A DNA stretch of 6,384 nucleotides from Gammaproteobacteria bacterium (GTDB lineage: Bacteria > Pseudomonadota > Gammaproteobacteria > UBA6429 > Thiohalophilaceae), in NCBI GenBank assembly GCA_029880425.1, contig JAOUOK010000112.1:1-6384 (forward strand), read 5' to 3'. The position numbers were made by a program, and so were the translations under genes. Numbering within the stretch: position 1 is the first letter of the stretch; each line of letters begins with the position of its first letter. Below, piece by piece: positions 1-6,384 of the stretch. The notes under the pieces were generated by a model, which made no database searches, was not told the origin of the DNA, and saw only the letters and a program-made list of their open reading frames with translations.

Positions 1-1
1 C

Positions 2-736
2 CAGGCCGATGTGCTTGTCGGTAATAAAGCAGATGATGATTTGTTGTTACTTGATGTTATCCCTTTATCACTGGGTCTTGAAACTATGGGTGGCCTGGTC
101 GAGAAAGTTATTTCACGTAATACCACTATTCCTGTCGCCCGTGCCCAGGACTTTACAACTTTCAAAGATGGCCAAACGGCGATGTCGATTCATGTTTTAC
201 AGGGCGAACGTGAACTGGTGAGTGACTGTCGTTCACTGGGTCGTTTTGCCTTACATGAAATCCCTGCCATGGTTGCCGGTGCTGCACGTATTCGCGTGAC
301 TTTCCAGGTAGATGCTGATGGCTTGTTATCCGTTACAGCACGGGAAGAGACTACGGGCGTGGAAAGTGGCATTGAGGTCAAACCTTCTTACGGTTTAACA
401 GATAATGAAATTGAAACCATGTTACGTGACTCAATTGATCATGCCGAGGATGATGTCGCTGCGCGGATGTTACGCGAGCAACAAGTTGAGGCTGAACGTG
501 TATTAGAGGCACTTGAAGCAGCATTTACAGAAGATAGTGATTTATTATCCGCTGATGAACGTAAAGCCATCGAGCTGGTTGCATCAAAACTGGCAGAATT
601 GAGTAAGGGCGATGATGTTCGCGCGATAAAAGAAGGTATTGCTGAGCTTGATAAAGCGGCAACAGAGTTTGTTGCCAGGCGTATGGATGGCAATATCAAA
701 AAAGCCTTAGCAGGGCATAACGTCGACGAATTTTAA
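2..736 (+). CDS. hscA: Fe-S cluster assembly chaperone HscA, C-terminal part (5' end outside window)
   Basis: This is the last 244 residues of HscA (Hsc66), the specialised Hsp70 of the isc system. Known role: with its co-chaperone HscB it uses ATP to promote transfer of the nascent cluster from the IscU scaffold, in the cytoplasm. Seen here: the reading frame is open from the window edge, so the GTG at 11 is an internal valine, not a start. The missing part would be the ATPase domain. The fragment begins at the end of that domain (QADVLVGNK), then the Hsp70 substrate-binding beta domain ([52 protein letters not shown]), then a helical lid ending in GHNVDEF. The ending resembles E. coli HscA (GHSVDEV) and lacks the EEVD-like tail of DnaK-type proteins as I recall them; this and the fdx-iscX neighbours make HscA rather than DnaK. 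No frameshift is visible. The gap to fdx is 23 bases, consistent with one operon. Confidence 0.97.
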   Translation, partial: QADVLVGNKADDDLLLLDVIPLSLGLETMGGLVEKVISRNTTIPVARAQDFTTFKDGQTAMSIHVLQGERELVSDCRSLGRFALHEIPAMVAGAARIRVTFQVDADGLLSVTAREETTGVESGIEVKPSYGLTDNEIETMLRDSIDHAEDDVAARMLREQQVEAERVLEALEAAFTEDSDLLSADERKAIELVASKLAELSKGDDVRAIKEGIAELDKAATEFVARRMDGNIKKALAGHNVDEF

Positions 737-759
737 TTTTTAACTTAAAGATAAGTATT

Positions 760-1098
760 ATGACTAAACTAATTTTCCTTCCACACGAAGAACTTTGCCC
801 TGATGGTGCCATGTTTGAAGTTGAACCGGGTATGACAGTATGTGATGCAGCATTAGCTAATGGTATCCATATTGAGCATGCTTGTGAAAAATCCTGTGCC
901 TGCACTACCTGTCATGTTTATATCCGTGAGGGATTTGATGAACTTGAAGAGTCGACTGAACTTGAAGACGACTTACTGGATAAAGCCTGGGGCCTGGAAC
1001 CTGATTCACGCCTGAGTTGCCAGGCTGTAGTGGGTGAAACTGACCTGGTGATTGAAATTCCAAAATACACCATCAACATGGTTTCAGAAAATCATTAA
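760..1098 (+). CDS. fdx: ISC-type 2Fe-2S ferredoxin
   Basis: A 112-residue ferredoxin of the adrenodoxin-like class encoded in isc operons. Known role: electron donor for cluster assembly on IscU, working with the cysteine desulfurase IscS in the cytoplasm. Seen here: the motif CEKSCACTTC supplies ligands Cys42, Cys48 and Cys51, and the fourth ligand is Cys87 in RLSCQA, the same numbering as E. coli Fdx (111 residues). Cys46, the conserved non-ligand cysteine within the motif, is present, as is LPHEELCPDG at the N terminus. The C terminus IPKYTINM matches the family. An extra cysteine at position 28 replaces a hydrophobic residue in E. coli Fdx. The ATG start aligns with the family; the preceding bases are A/T-rich with no good Shine-Dalgarno, so translation may depend on coupling to hscA, whose stop lies 23 bases upstream (inference). 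Confidence 0.97.
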   Translation: MTKLIFLPHEELCPDGAMFEVEPGMTVCDAALANGIHIEHACEKSCACTTCHVYIREGFDELEESTELEDDLLDKAWGLEPDSRLSCQAVVGETDLVIEIPKYTINMVSENH

Positions 1099-1117
1099 TT
1101 GTTAAGGAGAAACGTCT

Positions 1118-1318
1118 ATGTCTCTGAAATGGATTGATTCCCTCGATATCGCGATAGCGCTTGATGAAGCCCACCCGGATGTCGATCCTCAATATATCCG
1201 CTTTACCGATTTACATGACTGGGTCTGTGAGTTGGAAGAATTTGATGATGATCCTAAGCATTCAGGTGAGAAAATCCTTGAAGCGATCCAGGCCGCCTGG
1301 ATTGATGAAAAAGATTAA
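1118..1318 (+). CDS. iscX: IscX, small acidic Fe-S assembly protein
   Basis: A 66-residue acidic protein with the same length as E. coli IscX (YfhJ). Known role: binds the cysteine desulfurase IscS at a site overlapping that of frataxin (CyaY), binds iron weakly, and modulates the rate of cluster formation on IscU; cytoplasmic. Seen here: the family signature is intact, MSLKWIDS at the N terminus, then [19 protein letters not shown] (about residues 28-46) and [14 protein letters not shown] near the C terminus. The start is ATG preceded by a good AAGGAG ribosome binding site. It is the last isc gene: it follows fdx by 19 bases and is followed by a 239-base gap with a probable terminator. IscX is largely confined to bacteria with the isc system, and its presence supports a proteobacterial, most likely gammaproteobacterial, origin. 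Confidence 0.96.
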   Translation: MSLKWIDSLDIAIALDEAHPDVDPQYIRFTDLHDWVCELEEFDDDPKHSGEKILEAIQAAWIDEKD

Positions 1319-1486
1319 AATCACTGAAAACACACTGAATCTGCTGAGATTTTGGTATTTCTTATTTTGAGTGGCAGAATCACAGTTTGTACGAATTTAA
1401 ACCGCGTAATATCCCTTAAATTGGTAGAGTTTTGATTGCCTGAAACTTCGCCAGACGATAAAATTAACCCCTCAAAGAATGAGACG

Positions 1487-1512
1487 TAAACCCGCGAATT
1501 TTCGCGGGTTTA
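1487..1512 (+). terminator. Probable intrinsic terminator between iscX and ndk
   Basis: A perfect inverted repeat: TAAACCCGCGAA at 1487-1498 and its exact complement TTCGCGGGTTTA at 1501-1512, separated by two bases, so the RNA would form a stem of about 11 pairs with a four-base loop and a CCCGCG core. The stem ends in A-U pairs and is followed by TGCTATTTTG, a U-rich but interrupted tail. It is the strongest structured element in the gap. Best reading: terminator of the isc operon, 168 bases past the iscX stop. Because it lies only 45 bases before the ndk start, it could instead sit in an ndk leader and act as an attenuator if the ndk promoter is upstream. The imperfect U tract keeps confidence moderate. 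Confidence 0.6.
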
Positions 1513-1557
1513 TGCTATTTTGTAGACCTATATTTTATTTGAACTCCGGAGTAATAC

Positions 1558-1989
1558 ATGTCCCAAGAACGTACCATTTCGATTATTAAACCTGACGCAG
1601 TAGCAAAAAATGTGATCGGTGAAATTTACAGCCGTTTTGAAAAAGCAGGTTTAAAGATCGTTGCAGCAAAAATGATGCAGCTCAGCGAAGAAAAAGCCGG
1701 TGAATTCTACGCTGTACACAAAGAGCGCCCTTTTTATGGTGAGCTCATCGATTTTATGACATCGGGACCGGTCATGGTTCAAGTGCTGGAAGGTGATAAC
1801 GCGATTGCGAAGAATCGTGAAGTTATGGGCGCGACTAATCCAAAAGAAGCTGCGGCCGGTACGATTCGTGCAGATTTTGCTGAATCAATCGATGAAAATG
1901 CAGTCCATGGTTCTGATGGCCCGGATACAGCTAAAGCTGAAATCGCATTTTTCTTCTCAGATGATGAGTTATGCCCACGTTTACGTTAA
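1558..1989 (+). CDS. ndk: Nucleoside diphosphate kinase
   Basis: A 143-residue protein, exactly the length of E. coli Ndk. Known role: transfers the gamma phosphate from an NTP (mostly ATP) to NDPs and dNDPs through a phosphohistidine intermediate, balancing NTP and dNTP pools in the cytoplasm. Seen here: [14 protein letters not shown] with the nucleotide-contacting Lys11, the [13 protein letters not shown] segment (residues 67-79), [18 protein letters not shown] (91-108), and the catalytic histidine His117 in NAVHGSD. The C terminus [10 protein letters not shown] is like the E. coli form. The ATG has a clear ribosome binding site, GGAG at 1548-1551. It is the first gene after the terminator hairpin and is followed by rlmN after 21 bases, so it probably opens a new transcription unit; I could not place its promoter convincingly. 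The ndk-rlmN-pilF adjacency is known from Pseudomonas. Confidence 0.98.
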   Translation: MSQERTISIIKPDAVAKNVIGEIYSRFEKAGLKIVAAKMMQLSEEKAGEFYAVHKERPFYGELIDFMTSGPVMVQVLEGDNAIAKNREVMGATNPKEAAAGTIRADFAESIDENAVHGSDGPDTAKAEIAFFFSDDELCPRLR

Positions 1990-2010
1990 TGTGATGAATA
2001 CAGATAACTA

Positions 2011-3138
2011 ATGAATATTAACCTGCCCATGCATGAAAAGGTGAACCTGCTGAATTTTGATCGGCCAGGCCTGGAAACCTATTTTACTGAAATTGGTGAA
2101 AAGCCTTTTCGTGCTGCGCAAGTGCTTAAATGGATTTACCAGTTTGGCGTTGATGACTTCAATGAAATGAGTAACCTCAGTAAATCATTGCGTGAGAAGT
2201 TATCAGGTGAAGCTGAAATTAAGTTACCGGAAGTTGTTACTGAACAAATCTCTGATGATGGCACTATAAAATGGCTGTTACGTTTAGATAGCGGTAATAG
2301 TATTGAAACGGTATTTATTCCTGAAAATGATCGCGGCACCCTGTGTATATCTTCCCAGGTTGGCTGTGCTCTCGAATGCAGCTTTTGTTCAACCGCCCAG
2401 CAAGGTTTTAACCGCAACCTGACTACAGCTGAAATTATTTCCCAGGTTGTGATCGCAAACCGCGCCTTGAAATGTATTCCCCGAAATCAGCGCGTGATTT
2501 CAAATGTTGTACTAATGGGTATGGGTGAGCCCTTACTTAATTTTGATAATGTGGTTACGGCAATCAATATTATGCTGGAAGATAACGCTTACGGGTTATC
2601 CAAGCGACGTGTAACCTTAAGTACTTCAGGTGTGATACCAGCTTTAGACCGGCTGAAAGAAGTCAGTGACGTGAGTTTAGCTCTATCCTTGCACGCGCCG
2701 AATGATGAACTGAGAAATGAACTGGTACCGATTAACCGTAAGTACCCCATAAAAGAATTACTGCAAGCCTGTAAGCGATATATATCAGGCGAGACAAAAC
2801 GTAAGATTACGGTTGAATATGTTTTGTTAGATGGTGTGAATGATAAACCTGAACATGCACGTGAGCTAGTTAAGTTATTAAAAACTTTCCCGTGTAAGGT
2901 AAACCTTATCCCGTTTAATCCTTTTCCAAACAGTGGATATGACACATCGCCTGATGAAGCCATCGAACGCTTTAGAAATATTGTAGTAAAAGGCGGACTG
3001 GTGACAACAACCCGTAAAACACGCGGTGAAGATATTGATGCGGCATGTGGTCAGCTTGCAGGGAAAGTAATGGATAAAACCAAACGAAATAACCGACGAA
3101 AAGAAAAAGAAGAAATGTCATCAGGGAGAGCAGTATGA
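2011..3138 (+). CDS. rlmN: Dual-specificity 23S rRNA/tRNA adenine C2-methyltransferase RlmN
   Basis: A 375-residue radical SAM enzyme (E. coli RlmN 384). Known role: methylates C2 of A2503 in 23S rRNA and of A37 in a subset of tRNAs, affecting peptidyl-transferase centre function and decoding fidelity; needs a 4Fe-4S cluster. Seen here: an N-terminal helical RNA-binding domain ([15 protein letters not shown], residues 29-43), the cluster motif CALECSFC with Cys119, Cys123 and Cys126, the upstream Cys112 (TLCISSQ), MGMGEPLLN (169-177) in the SAM-binding region, SLHAPND, and Cys346 in DAACGQLAG, the site that carries the methyl group in the mechanism. These mark RlmN rather than Cfr. The ATG is the first possible in-frame start, because a TAA lies just upstream at 2005-2007; no Shine-Dalgarno is visible, so reinitiation after ndk is likely (inference). 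The C-terminal tail from about 356 is strongly charged ([11 protein letters not shown]). Its stop overlaps the pilW start by four bases. Confidence 0.98.
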   Translation: MNINLPMHEKVNLLNFDRPGLETYFTEIGEKPFRAAQVLKWIYQFGVDDFNEMSNLSKSLREKLSGEAEIKLPEVVTEQISDDGTIKWLLRLDSGNSIETVFIPENDRGTLCISSQVGCALECSFCSTAQQGFNRNLTTAEIISQVVIANRALKCIPRNQRVISNVVLMGMGEPLLNFDNVVTAINIMLEDNAYGLSKRRVTLSTSGVIPALDRLKEVSDVSLALSLHAPNDELRNELVPINRKYPIKELLQACKRYISGETKRKITVEYVLLDGVNDKPEHARELVKLLKTFPCKVNLIPFNPFPNSGYDTSPDEAIERFRNIVVKGGLVTTTRKTRGEDIDAACGQLAGKVMDKTKRNNRRKEKEEMSSGRAV

Positions 3139-3890
3139 GAATAATTTATTATGTTGCAGGTTTATTGTTTATTCTAATAAGTTCTGGTTGTACAACACAA
3201 ACATCGCGTGTGGGTGTTGACAACAAAAAAGTCTCAATTGCGAATACTGAACTTGGTGTAGCTTACCTTAGGCAAGGGAAATACAAAGTTGCCATGCATA
3301 AACTAAAAAAAGCATTGGAGCATGATGATGACAACGCAAATGCGCATCATTATATTGCTGAGCTTTATCGTCGCCTGGAACAAAATGAACTGGCTGATAA
3401 GCATTTTAAAGAAGCGCTGGATCATGATGAAGAAAATTCTTCACTTAGAAACAATTATGGAATATTTTTATGTGGCATTGGTTCATATGAAAAGGGATTG
3501 AAGTACTTAAACCAGGTATTGTTAGACCCTTTATATAGTAATAAAGGCCAGGCTTATGAAAACATGGGTATCTGTGTAGAAAAGCAAGGCAATGTTAAGA
3601 AAGCTGAACAGTATTACATATCAGCTTTAAAATTTAATATGAATTCACCCTCAGCTTTATTAGGTTTAGCACAAATTGAATTTGACAAGCGTAATGTGAA
3701 ACTTGCGGCTGAATATTTAAATCGTCACAATAAAATAGCCCGCGCCACATCACAAAGTTTATGGCTGGGTCTTATTATTGCACGTAAGCAGGGATTTAAA
3801 GGTAAAGCAGGTAGTCTGGCGATAAAAATAAAGCAGTATTTTCCGGACTCAAAAGAAGCAAAATACCTGGAAAAGTTAAAAATACGATAA
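3135..3890 (+). CDS. pilW: Type IV pilus biogenesis/stability lipoprotein PilW (PilF), TPR repeats
   Basis: A 251-residue predicted lipoprotein, close to the length of P. aeruginosa PilF (252). Known role of the family: an outer-membrane TPR pilotin needed for localisation or multimerisation of the PilQ secretin and so for type IV pili. Seen here: a short hydrophobic signal (residues 3-17) ending ISSGC with the lipidated Cys19; Thr follows, with no Asp inner-membrane retention signal, so outer membrane is expected. The -3 position is Ser, less usual than Leu. From about residue 34 there are successive TPR units, roughly 34-67, 68-101, 102-136, 138-171 and one or more weaker units beyond, with typical patterns such as [20 protein letters not shown] and [12 protein letters not shown]. 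The start ATG overlaps the rlmN stop (ATGA) and has GGGAG at 3124-3128. Identification rests on TPR architecture, lipobox and the rlmN-hisS context; the name PilW or PilF depends on nomenclature. Confidence 0.88.
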   Translation: MRIIYYVAGLLFILISSGCTTQTSRVGVDNKKVSIANTELGVAYLRQGKYKVAMHKLKKALEHDDDNANAHHYIAELYRRLEQNELADKHFKEALDHDEENSSLRNNYGIFLCGIGSYEKGLKYLNQVLLDPLYSNKGQAYENMGICVEKQGNVKKAEQYYISALKFNMNSPSALLGLAQIEFDKRNVKLAAEYLNRHNKIARATSQSLWLGLIIARKQGFKGKAGSLAIKIKQYFPDSKEAKYLEKLKIR

Positions 3891-3921
3891 ATGATAATAA
3901 TAGTTGGAAGTAAGCAGAACA

Positions 3922-5193
3922 GTGGCTAAGTTAATACAAGCAATCCGCGGCATGAATGATATATTGCCGGAGCAAACACCTTACTGGCAATATGTTGAGA
4001 GTATCTTTCGACAATTAATGCAATCTTATGGTTACCAGGAAATAAGAATGCCGATTGTTGAAAACACCGCGTTATTTAAACGTTCTATTGGTGAAGTCAC
4101 TGATATTGTAGAAAAAGAAATGTATACCTTTGAAGACCGTAATGGTGATAGCTTAACTTTACGACCAGAAGGTACAGCATGTTGTGTTCGTGCGGCCATG
4201 CAACATGGTATGTTGCATAACCAGACTCAGCGTTTATGGTATAGCGGCCCGATGTTCAGACATGAGCGTCCACAAAAGGGACGTTATCGCCAGTTCCACC
4301 AGTTTGGTGTTGAAACTTTTGGTCTTGCTGGTCCCGATATTGATGCTGAATTAATATTAATGTCGAATCGTTTATGGCAACTTCTTGGTATGGGCGATGA
4401 TGTTGTGCTGGAATTGAATTCACTGGGCTCGAGTGAAGCACGCCAGCAATACCGGGAGGTACTGGTTAAATATTTTGAAGCACATCAACCTGAGCTCGAT
4501 GAGGACAGTCAACGTCGCCTGCATACGAATCCTTTACGTATTCTTGACAGTAAAAATCCTGATATGCAAAGACTTAATGAAAATGCACCAAAACTTATCG
4601 ATCATCTTGATGATGAATCGAAGCAGGAGTTCGAAACACTCTGCAAGATTTTAGATGACGCAGGTGTAAACTATAAAATTAACCCGCGCCTGGTTCGTGG
4701 CCTGGATTATTATAGTAAAACAGTCTTTGAGTGGGTGACAGATAAACTCGGTGCACAGGGTACGGTCTGTGCCGGTGGTCGATTCGATGGCCTGGTTGAA
4801 CAGCTGGGTGGTAAAGCAACTCCCGCAATGGGATTTGCCCTGGGACTTGAGCGCTTAATTGAGCTGATAGAAATTCCGCAAGATAAACAAAAAGAAAATA
4901 ATTTGGATGTTTACTTTGTGTTAATGGGGGATGCTGCGATAAGCAAAGGAATACCATTAGCTGAAAAATGGCGCAGCGCACTGCCAGGATTAAAATTACA
5001 GGTAAACTGTGGCGGTGGAAGTATTAAAAGCCAGATGAAAAAGGCGGATAAGAGTGGAGCAGAAGTTGCTTTTATCCTGGGCGATGAGGAAATTGAAAAG
5101 AATGTCATCGCGGTAAAGTTTTTAAGAGAAAAGAAAGAGCAGGAAATTATTGAAATGGATAATATTCCAGGTTATTTAAGTAAAAAAATATAA
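3922..5193 (+). CDS. hisS: Histidyl-tRNA synthetase, GTG start
   Basis: A 423-residue class II aminoacyl-tRNA synthetase (E. coli HisRS 424). Known reaction: ATP-dependent charging of tRNA-His with histidine, as a cytoplasmic dimer. Start choice: the frame is open further upstream to a TTG at 3904, but GTG at 3922 gives [17 protein letters not shown], which aligns residue for residue with E. coli [22 protein letters not shown] at 3906-3910 is an acceptable, slightly distant ribosome binding site. Seen here: TLRPEGTA (histidine and ATP pocket, Glu83), class II motif 2 [16 protein letters not shown] with Arg113, the HisA motif LVRGLDYY with catalytic Arg259, the HisB motif [14 protein letters not shown], motif 3 GFALGLERL, and a C-terminal anticodon-binding domain from about residue 325. 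Residue numbers match E. coli through Arg259. It follows pilW by only 31 bases; rodZ and ispG, often found between them, are missing. yfgM follows after 38 bases. Confidence 0.98.
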   Translation: MAKLIQAIRGMNDILPEQTPYWQYVESIFRQLMQSYGYQEIRMPIVENTALFKRSIGEVTDIVEKEMYTFEDRNGDSLTLRPEGTACCVRAAMQHGMLHNQTQRLWYSGPMFRHERPQKGRYRQFHQFGVETFGLAGPDIDAELILMSNRLWQLLGMGDDVVLELNSLGSSEARQQYREVLVKYFEAHQPELDEDSQRRLHTNPLRILDSKNPDMQRLNENAPKLIDHLDDESKQEFETLCKILDDAGVNYKINPRLVRGLDYYSKTVFEWVTDKLGAQGTVCAGGRFDGLVEQLGGKATPAMGFALGLERLIELIEIPQDKQKENNLDVYFVLMGDAAISKGIPLAEKWRSALPGLKLQVNCGGGSIKSQMKKADKSGAEVAFILGDEEIEKNVIAVKFLREKKEQEIIEMDNIPGYLSKKI

Positions 5194-5231
5194 GCAATTA
5201 AATATAAATTTAAGAATATTTGGAGTAAAAC

Positions 5232-5888
5232 GTGGAAGTTTACAATAGTGAAGAAGAACAGGTTCAGGCAATAAAACAATGGTGGAAAGATAATGCCTTC
5301 TCTCTGATAGCAGGCATTGTTATTGGTATTGCTGTTTTAGGTGGTTATCGTTACTGGACAGATCACAAGCAGACTCAAGCACAACAAGCCTCAGAAATTT
5401 ATAGTGAAATATTAGCTTCGGCACATGGTAAAGCTGAAAAAACAGAGGTCTTAAAAAAGGACTACGCGGGTACGCCATATGCAGGACTGGCTGCGTTATT
5501 AGCTGCAAAAGATCAAGTTGAAAATAATGAAATTGATAAAGCCATCTCACAGTTGAAATGGGTTATTGATAACAGTGATGCGGGTATACAGCATATCGCA
5601 ATACAGCGACTGGCAAGATTATATATAGAACAGGATAAGATTGATGCAGCAGAAGCGTTGGTAAAAGATGCTAAGGTTGCAGGTTTCAGTACGACTTATA
5701 ATGAAATTCGCGGTGATATTAACCTGGCAAAAAAATTACCCGTGCAGGCAAAAGAGAATTATCGTCTTGCTTTAGCCTCTTTAACGCCGGGTGACCAACG
5801 TTATGCAATTATAAAAATGAAGCTGGACGATTTAGCACAGTCAAATTCTGTCGCTTCATCAGCTGTTTTGAAGGATAGCACCAAGTGA
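5232..5888 (+). CDS. yfgM: YfgM, inner-membrane-anchored TPR protein, GTG start
   Basis: A 218-residue protein of the YfgM family (E. coli 206). Known of the family: a single-span inner-membrane protein with a periplasmic TPR-like domain that associates with PpiD and the SecYEG translocon and is linked to periplasmic chaperone work. Seen here: a short cytoplasmic N terminus MEVYNSEEEQVQAIKQWWKDN matching E. coli MEIYENENDQVEAVKRFF; one membrane segment at about residues 22-39 (SLIAGIVIGIAVLGGY) followed by RYW; then a helical, repeat-like domain including YAGLAALLAAKDQVENNEID and LARLYIEQDKIDAAEALV. The tail (SNSVASSAVLKDSTK) is polar and extends past the E. coli end. GTG is chosen because it fits the family N terminus and has TGGAG at 5221-5225. 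The stop overlaps the bamB GTG by four bases (GTGA), the conserved yfgM-bamB pairing. Confidence 0.93.
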   Translation: MEVYNSEEEQVQAIKQWWKDNAFSLIAGIVIGIAVLGGYRYWTDHKQTQAQQASEIYSEILASAHGKAEKTEVLKKDYAGTPYAGLAALLAAKDQVENNEIDKAISQLKWVIDNSDAGIQHIAIQRLARLYIEQDKIDAAEALVKDAKVAGFSTTYNEIRGDINLAKKLPVQAKENYRLALASLTPGDQRYAIIKMKLDDLAQSNSVASSAVLKDSTK

Positions 5889-6384
5889 GATTTTTTCCTT
5901 TAGTTGCAGTATTTTCTATTTTAATTGGTTGTGGCAGTTCGCCATCACCCGTTTTACCTCCGCTTGAATTAACACCACTGCAAAATAAAATTGAGATCTC
6001 TCGTCAATGGAAATTTACTGTTGGTGATGGGGTGAGTGATTTATATTTAAAGTTAGCACCTGTTTTTGAAAAAAATACGGGGTATGTTATTGACTATAAG
6101 GGGCAGTTGAAAACTTTTTCTGTAGATCGTGGCAAAATTATTAATGAGTATAATTTAAATATTCCTGTTTCAGCTGGTTTAGTAATATCAAAGGGAAAAT
6201 TGTTCCTGGGTACAAGTAAAGGTGAAATTATTTCACTTAATGCTAGTAATGCTAAGGAAACCTGGCGTACACAATTAAGCAGTGAGATTTTATCACGACC
6301 CGCAATCGCTAAAGGCATCGTAGTAGTTAAAACCATCGATGGCCGGGTTTATGGTTTGAATGTTAGTAATGGTAAAAAGGTCTG
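5885..6384 (+). CDS. bamB: Outer membrane assembly lipoprotein BamB, N-terminal part (cut by window end)
   Basis: First 166 residues of BamB (YfgL; full length about 390 in E. coli). Known role: lipoprotein of the BAM complex that binds BamA and helps insert beta-barrel proteins into the outer membrane. Seen here: GTG start giving MRFFPLVAVFSILIGC, a short signal peptide with lipobox LIGC and lipidated Cys16; the following Gly carries no inner-membrane retention signal. A Pro/Ser-rich linker follows, then beta-propeller repeats of the PQQ/quinoprotein type at roughly residues 66-90, 104-131 and 144-166 (KGEIISLNASNAKETW, LSRPAIAKGIVVVKT, DGRVYGLNVSNGKKV). LSRPAIAKG matches E. coli LSRPVVSDG. 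The first blade is degenerate: KTFSVDRGKIINEY lacks the usual ALN and Trp, and the loop after it is shorter than in E. coli. AAGGA at 5871-5875 is a good ribosome binding site. GTGA overlap with yfgM suggests coupled translation. No other gene covers 5889-6384. Confidence 0.92.
   Translation, partial: MRFFPLVAVFSILIGCGSSPSPVLPPLELTPLQNKIEISRQWKFTVGDGVSDLYLKLAPVFEKNTGYVIDYKGQLKTFSVDRGKIINEYNLNIPVSAGLVISKGKLFLGTSKGEIISLNASNAKETWRTQLSSEILSRPAIAKGIVVVKTIDGRVYGLNVSNGKKV

Noticed and set aside
1321..1340. Short direct repeat CACTGAA at 1322-1328 and 1333-1339
   Set aside because: Two copies of seven bases with one 11-base period are too little to call a repeat element or binding-site pair.
1161..1370. 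Second open frame overlapping iscX and running into the gap
   Set aside because: It is an out-of-frame shadow of iscX with no family resemblance and no ribosome binding site; the iscX frame is certain.
1418..1455. D-arm-like string GGTAGAG, suggesting a tRNA gene in the iscX-ndk gap
   Set aside because: There is no T-arm GGTTCGA-type match, no anticodon stem and no acceptor stem at suitable distances.
1380..1470. Possible ndk promoter: TTGATT at 1432-1437 with an A/T-rich -10-like stretch near 1457-1464; also TAATAT at 1407-1412
   Set aside because: The spacing between the boxes is wrong (about 19-21 bases for the better -10 matches, 14 for the other pair) and the matches are weak. In A/T-rich DNA such pairs are expected by chance, so no promoter is called.
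2589..2963. 124-codon open frame on the minus strand inside rlmN
   Set aside because: It lies wholly antisense to conserved RlmN sequence and its translation shows no recognisable domain; it is a codon-bias shadow.
5194..5231. Possible terminator or promoter between hisS and yfgM
   Set aside because: The 38 bases are A/T-rich but contain no GC-rich hairpin and no convincing promoter boxes; co-transcription is the simpler reading.
6094..6336. 80-codon open frame on the minus strand at the right end
   Set aside because: It is antisense to the bamB frame, which has a lipobox, propeller repeats and a ribosome binding site; nothing supports the minus-strand frame.

Overview
The window is a stretch of conserved housekeeping chromosome from a gammaproteobacterium with moderately AT-rich DNA. 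All nine recognisable genes lie on the + strand. Reading left to right they are: the 3' part of hscA, then fdx, iscX, ndk, rlmN, pilW (pilF), hisS, yfgM, and the 5' part of bamB, which is cut off by the right edge. The gene order, the iscX gene and the close protein similarity to the E. coli and Pseudomonas versions point to Gammaproteobacteria. A type IV pilus PilW/PilF lipoprotein argues for a Pseudomonas-like rather than a strictly enteric arrangement. The sequence alone does not let me name a genus.

Layout. Positions 2-1318 are the end of an isc (iron-sulfur cluster assembly) operon: the HscA chaperone, the 2Fe-2S ferredoxin and IscX, tightly spaced. Positions 1319-1557 are a 239-base non-coding gap, the longest in the window. 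It holds a perfect GC-rich hairpin (1487-1512) that probably terminates isc transcription ahead of ndk. Positions 1558-6384 look like a second transcription unit of six genes with short gaps or 4-base overlaps: nucleoside diphosphate kinase, 23S rRNA/tRNA adenine C2-methyltransferase, pilus-assembly lipoprotein, histidyl-tRNA synthetase, YfgM and BamB.

How the genes relate. The first three act together: HscA drives cluster release from the IscU scaffold, Fdx supplies electrons, and IscX modulates IscS. RlmN is itself a 4Fe-4S radical SAM enzyme, so it uses the product of iron-sulfur assembly pathways. Ndk, RlmN and HisS serve nucleotide supply and translation. PilW, YfgM and BamB are envelope proteins: two lipoproteins with recognisable lipoboxes and one inner-membrane-anchored TPR protein.

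The main departure from the familiar order (as in Pseudomonas: pilF, rodZ-like, ispG, hisS) is that rodZ and ispG are absent between pilW and hisS, which are only 31 bases apart. I found no mobile element, CRISPR array, tRNA or rRNA gene, and no sign of an undescribed system; the region reads as ordinary core genome.
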